Below, piece after piece: positions 46,527-55,528 of a stretch of 64,000 bases of DNA. The position numbers were made by a program, and so were the translations under genes. The first letter of the stretch is position 1, and every line of letters starts with the position of its first letter. The DNA is from Bifidobacterium sp. 7101 (GTDB lineage: Bacteria; Actinomycetota; Actinomycetes; Actinomycetales; Bifidobacteriaceae). Under the pieces are notes generated by a model. The model was not told the origin of the DNA and ran no database searches. It saw only the letters and a program-made list of their open reading frames with translations. The stretch covers positions 1 to 64,000 of the forward strand of contig NZ_AWUN01000002.1 in NCBI RefSeq assembly GCF_000499285.1. The letters are read 5' to 3'.

Positions 46527-46745
46527 TTACTTATACCGGTACGTAATCCGTCCGCGGTTCAGATCATAGGGACTCATTTCGAGCACCACCCGATCCTGGG
46601 GCAGAATGCGGATGTAATTCTTGCGCATCTTGCCGGAAATGGTGGCCAGCACCAGGTGCTTGTTCTCGAGCTCGACGCGGAACATCGCATTCGGGAGGGC
46701 CTCGACCACACGCCCTTCCACCTCGATCACACCATCTTTTGCCAT
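46527..46745 (-). CDS. infA: translation initiation factor IF-1
   Basis: A 72-residue S1-fold initiation factor ([20 protein letters not shown], then [20 protein letters not shown] and [10 protein letters not shown]), binding the A site during initiation. The ATG at 46745 gives the exact family length; the frame stays open upstream without a start signal. It heads infA-rpmJ-rpsM-rpsK-rpoA-rplQ-truA. An accessory block separates it from adk. Confidence 0.97.
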   Translation of the reverse strand: MAKDGVIEVEGRVVEALPNAMFRVELENKHLVLATISGKMRKNYIRILPQDRVVLEMSPYDLNRGRITYRYK

Positions 46746-46858
46746 AAGCCTTCTATCCGATCCTCGGCCGGTTACACAGCGCGCCGAAAGACACGCCAAA
46801 TGGCAAGTATAGCATTGATGGACCCAAAATTGGGCAATAGCGTGTTGACACGACAAAA

Positions 46859-46911
46859 GGGCCGTCTGAACGGCTGTCGCTCAATCAGTATAGCAGTCGT
46901 TCAGACGGTCC
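46859..46911 (-). terminator. terminator after hsp20
   Basis: An 18-base arm pair (GGGCCGTCTGAACGGCTG with an almost perfect complement at 46894-46911) encloses a 17-base loop. On the minus strand it is followed by TTTTGTC. It lies 19 bases beyond the hsp20 stop. Confidence 0.85.
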
Positions 46912-46929
46912 GATAAGGACCAGAATCCC

Positions 46930-47391
46930 TCAGTCCTCGATGGCGATGTTCTGCGTGTTGTCAGCCGGCTCAATGCTGGTCTTGGGCAGGGTCACCTCCA
47001 GGGTGCCGTTGGCATAGTGGGCATGAATGTCCTCCTGACGGACCTTGTCGCCCACATAGAAGCTGCGGGAGCAGGACCCGGTGTAGCGCTCACGCCGAAT
47101 CCACCGTCCCTGGTCGTCCTTGTCGCCCTGGTCACCGTTCTTCTGGGCGGAGACAATCAGGTAGCCATCCTCCAGACGCAAGCCAATGTCCTTCTTGTCG
47201 AAGCCGGGCATATCGATGGAGAGCTGGTACTGCCCATCCTTCTCACGTACATCCGTGTTCATCAAGGGGCTGTTCAGCGCGTTCTTGGCGCCCTGACCCT
47301 GCCGACGCCCGTCACGCCAGTTGTTGAAGAAGGGATCGTCGAAGAAGTCACCGAAAATCGAGTTGTTCATCAATGCGGGAAACATAGCCAT
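46930..47391 (-). CDS. hsp20: Hsp20-family small heat-shock protein
   Basis: A ~153-residue alpha-crystallin-type chaperone. The N-terminus is aromatic-rich (FPALMNNSIFGDFFDDPFFN). The alpha-crystallin domain (about 45-140) has YQLSIDMPGFDKKDIGLRLE, YLIVSAQ and RSFYVGDKV, with the GTLEVTLPK end. It holds unfolding proteins under stress as an oligomer. Starts at 47391 (ATG) or 47397 (GTG) are possible behind AGGAG. A HAIR-like operator upstream points to HspR control. The gene is monocistronic and ends in a terminator. Confidence 0.92.
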   Translation of the reverse strand: MAMFPALMNNSIFGDFFDDPFFNNWRDGRRQGQGAKNALNSPLMNTDVREKDGQYQLSIDMPGFDKKDIGLRLEDGYLIVSAQKNGDQGDKDDQGRWIRRERYTGSCSRSFYVGDKVRQEDIHAHYANGTLEVTLPKTSIEPADNTQNIAIED

Positions 47392-47538
47392 AATCACATC
47401 TCCTGATTCTGTAAGTCATAGTTTCTGCGGACCGGAACCCCAGGCGGACATCCTGACCTGTCTTCCCGGGATCCCTGCCCTTCACTTTGTCCAAACCGCG
47501 GACCCCGGGTTCCATGCCCGATGTTCACCCAAGGAATA

Positions 47539-47565
47539 AAAGTTGAGTCATATAGACTCAACTTT
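47539..47565. promoter_or_regulatory. HAIR-type operator (HspR site) of hsp20
   Basis: A perfect 10-bp inverted repeat AAAGTTGAGT-N7-ACTCAACTTT. Its core TTGAGT-N7-ACTCAA is the HAIR consensus bound by the heat-shock repressor HspR in Actinobacteria. It lies about 150 bases upstream of the hsp20 start. Confidence 0.8.
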
Positions 47566-47767
47566 GCTGGCTGCTTTGATTGCTCGTTCTCTCACTCTTC
47601 GGGCCTTGAATGACCATATGTCAGACATTACGGACCAAAATTCTTGTGACGTAACTTTGAGGCATTTACCATAGGATAAGATTCCGCCAGCCCCCGTAGG
47701 CTCTTGAGGGCGGACCCAATCGTATGTGGACCGGATGGACCGGCCATTCCTAGTCAAAGGAGCTCAG

Positions 47768-49114
47768 ATGCTCACCAACGAATACATCAAGCGCGTGTAC
47801 CAGCAGGTCGAGAAGCGCGACGGCGACCAGCCGGAATTCCTGCAGGCTGTGCGCGAAGTTTTCTCCAGCCTGGAGCCCGTGGTGGAGCGGCATCCCGAGT
47901 ATGAGGCCAACGGCGTGCTGGAGCGCCTGGTCGAGCCCGAGCGTGCAGTCAAGTTCCGTGTGGCCTGGACCGACGACCAAGGCCATGTCCAGGTCAACCG
48001 CGGCTACCGGATCCAATTCAATTCGGCCATCGGCCCATACAAGGGCGGCCTGCGCTTCCACCCGACCGTGACCGAGTCCGTCATCAAGTTCCTGGGCTTC
48101 GAGCAGATTCTGAAGAATTCGCTGACCGGACTGCCCATGGGCGGTGCCAAGGGCGGATCCGACTTCGACCCCAAGGGCCGCTCGGATGCCGAGGTCATGC
48201 GCTTCTGCCAGGCCTTCATGACCGAGCTGCAGCGTCACATCGGACAGTTCACCGATGTGCCCGCCGGCGACATCAACGTAGGATCTCGCGAAATCGGCTA
48301 CCTGTTCGGCCAGTACAAGAGAATTCGCGACGAGTACTCGGGTGTTCTGACCGGCAAGGACCTGACCTTCGGCGGCTCGCTGGCCAGGACCGAGGCCACG
48401 GGGTACGGCCTGTGCTACTATACCCAGGAGGCCCTGCAGACGCTGCGCAAGGATTCCTTCCAGGGCAAGACCGTAGTCATCTCCGGTTCGGGCAACGTGG
48501 CCATCTTCGCCACCGAAAAGGCACAGCAGCTGGGCGCCAAGGTGGTAACGGCATCCGACTCCAACGGATACGTCTACGATCCCAACGGGATTGACCTCGA
48601 CGTCGTCAAGGACATCAAGCTTGGTCACCGCGGCCGAATTCGCGAGTATGCGGACCGCGTGGACTCCGCTGAGTACCACGAGGGCTGCAAGGGCGTCTGG
48701 ACTGTACCCTGCGACATCGCCCTGCCCTGCGCCACGCAGAACGAAATCGATGAGGAATCCGCAAAGACCCTGGTCGCCAATGGATGCACCGTGGTCTGCG
48801 AGGGCGCCAACATGCCCTCCACCCCCGAAGCCATCCAGGTCTATCAGGACAACAAAGTGCTCTATGGACCCGCCAAGGCCGCCAATGCCGGCGGCGTCGC
48901 AGTCTCCGGTCTGGAGATGAGCCAGAACTCGCTTCGGCTGCAGTGGACCTTCGACGAGGTGGATCAGCGGCTGAAGGACATTATGACCGGGATCTTCCAG
49001 AAGTCCTACCAGGCATCCAAGGAATACGGGCATGAGGGCGACCTGATGCTGGGCGCCAATGTGGCCGGCTTCACCAAGGTGGCCGATGCCATGGTGGCCC
49101 AAGGCATCCTCTGA
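47768..49114 (+). CDS. gdhA: NADP-specific glutamate dehydrogenase
   Basis: A 448-residue enzyme converting 2-oxoglutarate and ammonia to glutamate. It shows the substrate-binding KGGLRFHPTV, the catalytic Lys region GLPMGGAKGGSDFDPKG near residue 120 and a Rossmann domain with VVISGSGNVAIFATEKAQ near 240. Length and motifs fit the hexameric anabolic type. The ATG at 47768 has AAAGGAG upstream. It diverges from hsp20 and a terminator follows. Confidence 0.96.
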   Translation: MLTNEYIKRVYQQVEKRDGDQPEFLQAVREVFSSLEPVVERHPEYEANGVLERLVEPERAVKFRVAWTDDQGHVQVNRGYRIQFNSAIGPYKGGLRFHPTVTESVIKFLGFEQILKNSLTGLPMGGAKGGSDFDPKGRSDAEVMRFCQAFMTELQRHIGQFTDVPAGDINVGSREIGYLFGQYKRIRDEYSGVLTGKDLTFGGSLARTEATGYGLCYYTQEALQTLRKDSFQGKTVVISGSGNVAIFATEKAQQLGAKVVTASDSNGYVYDPNGIDLDVVKDIKLGHRGRIREYADRVDSAEYHEGCKGVWTVPCDIALPCATQNEIDEESAKTLVANGCTVVCEGANMPSTPEAIQVYQDNKVLYGPAKAANAGGVAVSGLEMSQNSLRLQWTFDEVDQRLKDIMTGIFQKSYQASKEYGHEGDLMLGANVAGFTKVADAMVAQGIL

Positions 49115-49137
49115 GATAGTACTTAGCCCATCCGAGC

Positions 49138-49180
49138 AAAAGGGGCCGGCCCGCTGAAATTGTGGGTCGGCCCCTTATTG
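49138..49180. terminator. bidirectional terminator between gdhA and the GH2 gene
   Basis: A 13-bp stem (AAGGGGCCGGCCC with its near-complement at 49164-49176, one G-T pair) around an 11-base loop, with AT-rich sequence on both sides (AGCAAA and ATTGTGC). Confidence 0.82.
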
Positions 49181-49201
49181 TGCTTTAGCGAACAGCAGGA
49201 C

Positions 49202-51880
49202 TCAGGCGACCAGCTGGTCGATGACCTCGGGATCAATCCTCTGACGCGGGTTGAAGTCCTTGGAGCCCAGATACCGGTAGATGCTGGCCTGTAGGGCCCT
49301 GGCCTCAGGATATTCGGACAGATTCTGCAGGCCCATGGAGGAGAGGAGAAGCCGGCCCTTGCCGCAACGGCATTCCAGCAGCTGCGTCATGGGTCGCAGG
49401 TAGGCGTAGCTATCCATCTCGGTGATGATGGACTGGTAGCGCTCGGGCAGGACGATGGCCCGCTGGGTGGCCATGGGCCACCACTGCCAGTCAGTGTGCG
49501 AGTCGGTCGGAAAATCGGCAAAAACAGGGTGGTCGGCCTGAATGAACTGCCCCATGGTGCCGCTCTGGTCCTTGAACGTTCCCACCGACCAGAAGTCCGT
49601 GGAGAAGTGGGCCTGAACAGATCCGGGCAGGGACTGGGCCGTGGAGTCTGGACTCAGATAGACCGTGCCCCCCTGGTCCAGGACCCGACGCGCCTGCCGG
49701 TCGAACCTCCTGGCTTCGTACAGACCGTCTGGCCGGTCAGGCTGGCTGTCCTGGTAGACCCAGACCGAATAGACGTTGGCCACGCCGTCGATCTCGAGAC
49801 TCAAACGGCAGCGTTGGTTGCCTTCAACTCCGTCCAGAGGCAATTCGAAGGCTCCCAGATCGGTCAGCTTGTCCACCGGACAGGTGACCTTGCGGAAGAC
49901 ATGTTCCAGATCAACCCCCGGGCCCTGCAACCGCAGCCGCAGATCACCCCGAAGGGTGCGTCGGCCGTAGTTGGCCACCCTGACCGTCCCTGAAAGCTTC
50001 TCCCGGTTGGTATAGGCGTAACGGTCCATGACTGCCAGCGGCAACTGATCGGTGAAGAAGGACCGGAAACGTTCAGGACGGGCGAAGGAAAAGCGCTTGG
50101 GGTGCAGGTGGGCATCCATCATGCCCACCAGAGCCGTGCCTTGTCCGGGAAAGTCCTGAAGACCCAGCAGCGAAAGCCCCGACATGGAAGGAGTTCGCAG
50201 GACGGACTCCACCTCCTCCCGGTAGCAGATCCGTGACAGTTCGCCTGTAGCGGCCACCCAATCCAGCCAGGTACGCTGGTCAAGGCCCGATTCACGAACC
50301 CTGTCACGGATCATTTCGTAATTGTCAGGACGGGTGACCCCGGTGAACTCTTCAATCTCCCGGAAGTCAGGCAGCACCTCATACTGCCCTACCTCGAATC
50401 CATAGACCGGCACCTCGCACTCTTTGCGGACTTCCTGCATGGTGTCCTCGAAATTGTGGGCAGTGCCCGGATGAACCGCGTTGGTGGACCCACGCATGTT
50501 GGCAAAGCAGCAGCGCAGGTCGTGGCCCTTATAAGACTCAGAGGTGTAGACCTCGTTGCAGTCGTCGCTGCCAAGCTGACCATAGTGCGGGTTGGAGGAA
50601 TTGGCATAGAGCCGGGTATCGTCAATGCTCCGGGCATCCTGCACCAGCTGAGCCATGCGCTGGTGACCGGTCGCATCCGCAGACAGCTCGTTGCCCAGGG
50701 TGAGCATGACGAAGGAGGGATGGTTGGCCAGGAAGAGCAGTGTCTGCTCCAGTTCGGTGCGATAGTAGCGGTAGCTGACATCCTCCTGGAAGGCATGTTG
50801 GTGGTCCCAATGGGAGAGCTCGGGCTGCATCATCATACCCATCCGGTCCGCCGCGATGAAGGCTGCCTCGGGCGGGCAGTGCGAATGGAAGCGGACCACA
50901 TTCACTCCGTATGAACGGTAGGCCTCCAGAATACGAATCCAGGAGCCCACGTCCATGGGCGGGAAGCCTGTCTGCGGGAACTCAGCGCAATTGGCCTCTC
51001 CACGCAGGAAGAAGGCCCTGCCATTCAAAGCCAGTCTCCCCTGCTCATCGGCAGCGAAGTCACGGATGCCGAAGTCCGTGCTGACCCGCGAGAGCACCCT
51101 GGACCCGTCCGGCGTCAAAAGTTCAACCGTTATGCCGTGCAGACAGCCCTGGTATTCGTCCCAGCGATCCGCATGGGCGTCAAGCGGCAGATCGGACCAG
51201 GTCAGTGTTCGCCGCCCAGGTTCCAGGTCTGCAGCAACCTCCAGAGGCTGGGCCAGCGCATCGGAAGAGAGCCTCAGGCGACCATGGAATCCCTGTCCCG
51301 AATCCACATCAGCCTCTACAGTCAGCGCATCGCCACGCGGGTAGGCACGGACCCTATCTATAAAGGTATCCTCCTCCACACGCAGGCCGATGTCCCCCAG
51401 AAGCCCGTTCCAGTTGGTCTGGGTGTGGTCAGTGGCGGTCGAGGAATCCAGAATGGCGTCGTGGGGCATGCCCTTGTAAGCATTGTCGGAATCCACCTGC
51501 AGCAGGTCATCGCCCGTCAGCAGTCCAGTCAGCTCGAAAACATGGGGGGTGTTCAAGGTCTGAGGACGGTAGGGCTCAACCAGGCGTTCACCGACCCTGA
51601 CCTCCAGGCGGCGAGCGCGCTCCACCTCGAAAAAGACCCTCCGCCCCGGCTGCGGGGTCCATCGAATCTGCCGGGACAATCTGACTGTCCCCTCGAAGGT
51701 GTGCCGCCTGGTCAGCCGGGAGCCGATGGGTCCGGGCTTGCCGCTGCCATAGTCTGCGGACAACTCCTGATCATCATGTCCGAGTCCGTTGGTGTCCAGC
51801 GTGCCCGGCATCAGGACGGTTCCCTGCAGCTCAGACGGGGACTGAACCTGCCAGGCTCCAGCCAATGCAACCTTGGTCAT
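49202..51880 (-). CDS. glycoside hydrolase family 2 protein
   Basis: An 892-residue retaining glycosidase, probably cytosolic since no signal peptide is present. A jelly-roll sugar-binding domain (about 1-175) and an immunoglobulin-like domain lead into the catalytic barrel (about 290-570). The acid/base Glu is in LTLGNELS near residue 397 and the probable nucleophile Glu in VYGFEVGQYEV near 494. About 300 further residues have no clear assignment. GH2 includes beta-galactosidases, glucuronidases and mannosidases; the substrate cannot be told. The ATG overlaps the stop of the DUF5107 gene and has GGGAGGAAG, so the two are coexpressed. Confidence 0.85.
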   Translation of the reverse strand: MTKVALAGAWQVQSPSELQGTVLMPGTLDTNGLGHDDQELSADYGSGKPGPIGSRLTRRHTFEGTVRLSRQIRWTPQPGRRVFFEVERARRLEVRVGERLVEPYRPQTLNTPHVFELTGLLTGDDLLQVDSDNAYKGMPHDAILDSSTATDHTQTNWNGLLGDIGLRVEEDTFIDRVRAYPRGDALTVEADVDSGQGFHGRLRLSSDALAQPLEVAADLEPGRRTLTWSDLPLDAHADRWDEYQGCLHGITVELLTPDGSRVLSRVSTDFGIRDFAADEQGRLALNGRAFFLRGEANCAEFPQTGFPPMDVGSWIRILEAYRSYGVNVVRFHSHCPPEAAFIAADRMGMMMQPELSHWDHQHAFQEDVSYRYYRTELEQTLLFLANHPSFVMLTLGNELSADATGHQRMAQLVQDARSIDDTRLYANSSNPHYGQLGSDDCNEVYTSESYKGHDLRCCFANMRGSTNAVHPGTAHNFEDTMQEVRKECEVPVYGFEVGQYEVLPDFREIEEFTGVTRPDNYEMIRDRVRESGLDQRTWLDWVAATGELSRICYREEVESVLRTPSMSGLSLLGLQDFPGQGTALVGMMDAHLHPKRFSFARPERFRSFFTDQLPLAVMDRYAYTNREKLSGTVRVANYGRRTLRGDLRLRLQGPGVDLEHVFRKVTCPVDKLTDLGAFELPLDGVEGNQRCRLSLEIDGVANVYSVWVYQDSQPDRPDGLYEARRFDRQARRVLDQGGTVYLSPDSTAQSLPGSVQAHFSTDFWSVGTFKDQSGTMGQFIQADHPVFADFPTDSHTDWQWWPMATQRAIVLPERYQSIITEMDSYAYLRPMTQLLECRCGKGRLLLSSMGLQNLSEYPEARALQASIYRYLGSKDFNPRQRIDPEVIDQLVA

Positions 51881-54800
51881 GACTTCCTCCCGGCAAGAAT
51901 TGTCCTGTGGTCCAATTCATCAGTGAACAACCCGGCCTGGATATGACCGGCATCCAGTTCCAGAACCTGCTTCAGACACTCCCGAGCCTGGTCGATCTGC
52001 CCTGTGCCGATGCGTGCCAGGGCCATCAGGTAGAGGCAGTGGACCCGGTTCATGCGGGTATAGTCCGCATCGAAGGTCAGGAAGTCAGGCAGGGAGACTG
52101 CAAAGTAGTCCTTTTCCACATGGTCGTCCAAGTGTTGCTCGCCGAAGTCCAGCAACCGGTAGTAGCAGGCGTTGGCCGGACCCTGCTCGCCCAGGGCCTG
52201 GTGGGCCAACCCCTGGAAGAGGACCATCTCGGCGGGCTGATCGTTGTAGTAGAGCGACTCCCCCACCTGTCCGGAGCCTAGGCAGGCCAGACGGAACTCC
52301 TGATCCGCAGCTTCCTCGTCACCCGCGGCCCGTCTGACCAGCCCCAGGTAGTAGTGCAGATCGTTGTCCTTCTGGCCTTCCAGTTTGCCTTCGCCCAGGT
52401 TTTCAGGATATGTCATGGCACGCTCCAGCAGGTCCGCAGCACGGTCCCAATCCTGGGCCGCCATGGCATCCTTGGCCATCAGCTTCAGGGAGATTCGGTA
52501 TTGGGCGGTGATTTTGCCCTCGCCGCCCTCCCAGGGATGGAATCGCCGGCCACTCATCAGCTGATAGGCCCGTTCATAACTGCCAGTCTGGTTGAGCAGA
52601 CTCAGGTATTCGATATAGAGATCGTCCCTGCGGGCCACAACCTCTGGATGCTTCTCGAATTCCTGCAGGCGGCGGGCAAAGCTCCAGCCCATCAGCCTGT
52701 GAAGTTGATCCCGTTCCAAAAAGACCCGTGCATCTTCAGGATCCAACCGACAGGCGGTCTCGATTTCCTGATCGGCGGCCTGCCAATCGTGTCGCTTGTT
52801 ACCGTAGGCGATGGCCAGGTTGCGGTGGACGGTGGCGAAGTCGGGGTCCAATTGCCGGGAATGCTCCCAAAGCTTGATAGCCCGGTCCGCCAGAGACTTG
52901 TCATAGTAGAGGCAGCCCAGATAATAGGCTGCCTTGGGACCATCGACCAAGGTCATGGCTGTGCGCAGGGGGGCGACATCATCCAGGGAATTGGGAAAAC
53001 AGTAGTCCGAAGGCGCGGCTTCAGCGGCCCGGAAGGCCTGAATGGCCTGATCCTTCCGCCCCAGCAGGTGCAGATACCAGCCTTGATAATACCCGACCAT
53101 GGGCTGATGCTGATCGGCCTGGCCCAGCAACTGCAGCGCCTCCTCATAGGCGCCGAATGCAGCATAGTCTCGTGCCGTCCGCAGTAGGTTGAGGTAATCA
53201 CCGCGCATCAGTCTGGACAGCTCGTCCGGATCACCGCCTGCCAAAACCCGCTCGTAGCCGGATACAAAGTCGAACCGATCCAGGGCCAGATTCTCGCGGA
53301 CCACTTGGTTCGCCTGATCCCGCCTGCCCAGACGGCGCAGCAGATAGGCCTTGAGCCCGCGAGCCCTGATGTTGTCGGTGTTGCGCGTCAGAGCACGCTG
53401 AACGAAGTCCAATGCCTGCTCCAGCTGACCGCGACATGTCTCGATACAGGCCAGGCAGAAGAAGGCCCGTTCCTTTTGGGCATCGTCCCAGGTGGCCTTG
53501 TAGAAAGCGTCGTAGGCCTCGTCCATTCGTCCCTGATAGCTCAAGGCGAGACCCAGATTGTAATGAGCCTCGGAATCATAAGGTTGGCTGTTGCGCCAGG
53601 TCAGCCGCTTGATGGCCGTGCGGAAGTGCTGTTCGGCTCCGGCGAAGTCGCCGCGTCGAAGCAGGAGTCGGCCATAGGCGTTGTTGATGCGTGCATCGCC
53701 CGGGTCACGCTTGAGCCCCTCCAGGTAGTAGGGATCAGGCCGGTAGGTGGCATGGCGGTACTGTTCCAGGTGCAAACCGGTCAGCAGCAGTTCCTCATTG
53801 GTGGCGATACGCTCCGGCCGATCGGCGGCCTGCGCCGGCTCGGGAATCTTTCCATCGGCAGGTGGCTGTGGACGATAGCTGACCAGGAGCCGCCCTTGGG
53901 CGTCCTCCACTCGGGCTGTCAGTGCAGTTGCCGGATGATCGCCTGTCTCGAATTCGGCCCTGACCTGATTGTCGGGGCCAAGGGTGCCCTGCCACTGGTA
54001 AAGGATGGATCCGTCGTCTGCAGTGACCTGGACGCGCGCGTCCTTTTGAACCCGTGTGGCGTAGACGGTGACTCGCCCTTGCCCGGCCTTCAGCCCCTGG
54101 GCCTCGATCCCCTCATGCTCGCCGGCGGCTCCGAAGGTCTGCTCGGGGCCGACTTCCAGGTTGAGGGCCGCATCCACACTGGCGTTCTTGACCAGCCCCA
54201 CCTGCTTGTAGGGCATGAAGTACTGGGTGAAGGTCTTGCCCTCGTAGGGCTTGAGCCAGGTGAAGTCAGGCTGGTTGTCAGTGAAAACACCGGTCATCAG
54301 CTCCACATAGGGACCGTCGGCATCGGTCAGATTGCGATCCCAGGCGTGGCCGAAGTCTCCGCAGCCCCAGGTCCACTGCTTCTTGCCCGGCGAGATGTGA
54401 TGGTCAGCCACATGCAGAATGCCCGCCTGCCGCGAGAAATCGTAGCCGCCGACGAAGTCATAGTCCGAATGCGCGGCCATATAGGAGGTGGGCACCGGCA
54501 CGTTCTTGTAGCGGCTGATATCCACTCCCTGGGAGTAGTCGTGCTTGTAGTAGATTCCCGTCGCGATGGGATAGCGGGAGACGTCGCGCTTGCCGTGGTC
54601 CATGACCGCAGTGACATCGGGTGGCATGACGGTCCTGGTGTGTTCGTTGACCGCCACGGCCGGGTTGGCCCACCAGAGGAAGGACTGGGGCAGGGGCGTG
54701 CCGTTGTAGAGCCGGGCCGAGATTTCGATGACGCTGACCCCGGGATGCAAGGCGATGGTGGTGGTGACCTGGGTGCCGTAGATGCGGTCGGTATCGTGGC

Positions 54801-55242
54801 AGACCACCGCCTTGCCACCGTCCGGCAGGTCCTTGAGGGTGCAGTCCACCGGAAGGAAGGTGCTGGGCCGATGGTGCTGCGGCCAGTTGAACTCGATGCC
54901 CCCGGAAATCCAAGGGCCGGTCAGGCCTACCAGGGCAGGCTTTATGACCCGGTTGCGGTAGACGAAGTCATAGTCGTTGGTCTTGTCCCGGGCATACTGG
55001 ATTCGTCCGCCCAACTCAGGCAGGACGGTCACCTCCAAGTATTCGTTCTCCAGAATGACCGCCTTGTAGTCCTGATCCTTGCATTCATCCGAGATGGTCT
55101 CGATGACCGGATAAGGATAGACCCGTCCCGAAGAGCCCTGGTAGACTCGATTTTCAATAAATTGCGGATTCTTATCCGGTTTTCCGATTCCGTAGGTTGG
55201 AATCGTAAGCTCTGTGACTTTCACTGTGACGCCCATGGTCAT
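51877..55242 (-). CDS. DUF5107 domain protein with TPR repeats
   Basis: A 1121-residue protein. Residues ~1-390 form the DUF5107 domain, whose fold resembles aldose-mutarotase/lyase sandwiches (YKAVILENEYLEVTVLPELG, then GGIEFNWPQHHRPSTF). A linking domain follows (~390-465). Residues ~500-1110 are TPR-type helical repeats (INNAYGRLLLRRGDFAGAEQ, HYNLGLALSYQGRMDEAYDA, DFATVHRNLAIAYGNKRHDW). No signal peptide is visible. Its last bases overlap the GH2 start, implying a complex or shared pathway. The function is unknown. Its AT-rich upstream region (55243-55420) probably holds the operon promoter, but I see no convincing boxes. Confidence 0.85.
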   Translation of the reverse strand: MTMGVTVKVTELTIPTYGIGKPDKNPQFIENRVYQGSSGRVYPYPVIETISDECKDQDYKAVILENEYLEVTVLPELGGRIQYARDKTNDYDFVYRNRVIKPALVGLTGPWISGGIEFNWPQHHRPSTFLPVDCTLKDLPDGGKAVVCHDTDRIYGTQVTTTIALHPGVSVIEISARLYNGTPLPQSFLWWANPAVAVNEHTRTVMPPDVTAVMDHGKRDVSRYPIATGIYYKHDYSQGVDISRYKNVPVPTSYMAAHSDYDFVGGYDFSRQAGILHVADHHISPGKKQWTWGCGDFGHAWDRNLTDADGPYVELMTGVFTDNQPDFTWLKPYEGKTFTQYFMPYKQVGLVKNASVDAALNLEVGPEQTFGAAGEHEGIEAQGLKAGQGRVTVYATRVQKDARVQVTADDGSILYQWQGTLGPDNQVRAEFETGDHPATALTARVEDAQGRLLVSYRPQPPADGKIPEPAQAADRPERIATNEELLLTGLHLEQYRHATYRPDPYYLEGLKRDPGDARINNAYGRLLLRRGDFAGAEQHFRTAIKRLTWRNSQPYDSEAHYNLGLALSYQGRMDEAYDAFYKATWDDAQKERAFFCLACIETCRGQLEQALDFVQRALTRNTDNIRARGLKAYLLRRLGRRDQANQVVRENLALDRFDFVSGYERVLAGGDPDELSRLMRGDYLNLLRTARDYAAFGAYEEALQLLGQADQHQPMVGYYQGWYLHLLGRKDQAIQAFRAAEAAPSDYCFPNSLDDVAPLRTAMTLVDGPKAAYYLGCLYYDKSLADRAIKLWEHSRQLDPDFATVHRNLAIAYGNKRHDWQAADQEIETACRLDPEDARVFLERDQLHRLMGWSFARRLQEFEKHPEVVARRDDLYIEYLSLLNQTGSYERAYQLMSGRRFHPWEGGEGKITAQYRISLKLMAKDAMAAQDWDRAADLLERAMTYPENLGEGKLEGQKDNDLHYYLGLVRRAAGDEEAADQEFRLACLGSGQVGESLYYNDQPAEMVLFQGLAHQALGEQGPANACYYRLLDFGEQHLDDHVEKDYFAVSLPDFLTFDADYTRMNRVHCLYLMALARIGTGQIDQARECLKQVLELDAGHIQAGLFTDELDHRTILAGRKS

Positions 55243-55423
55243 CAGCCCCTTGTCTGCTCAGCAAAACTGTATATATTTGCTCTCAGTCTATAGTCGGAAT
55301 CAGCCCTCAGAACTGCATAAATTGTTTGAAAATATTAAAAAATTGCTACTAGGCTGTCTTGGCTGATCAACACTTGTTCAGCTCGGGTCAACTGCTGAAA
55401 ACGGACGGTCGCATATACATGAA

Positions 55424-55454
55424 AGGGGGTCGGCCCATCAAGAACCGACCCCCT
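55424..55454 (-). terminator. terminator after the ABC exporter operon
   Basis: A perfect 10-bp stem AGGGGGTCGG with CCGACCCCCT around an 11-base loop, followed on the minus strand by TTTC. It lies 75 bases beyond the exporter stop. Confidence 0.75.
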
Positions 55455-55528
55455 AGGCTGGCGTTCGTCTAATGCCTGATCACGCCTTTCGGCATCTTCC
55501 CCCGACCGCTCGGCAATCCCATAGAGCC

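Noticed and set aside
47750-49102. 450-codon minus-strand frame opposite gdhA
   Set aside because: It mirrors gdhA exactly and lacks a ribosome binding site and recognisable motifs.
53305-55293. 662-codon plus-strand frame opposite the DUF5107-TPR gene
   Set aside because: The minus strand has clear TPR repeats and coupling with GH2; the plus frame is repetitive shadow sequence.
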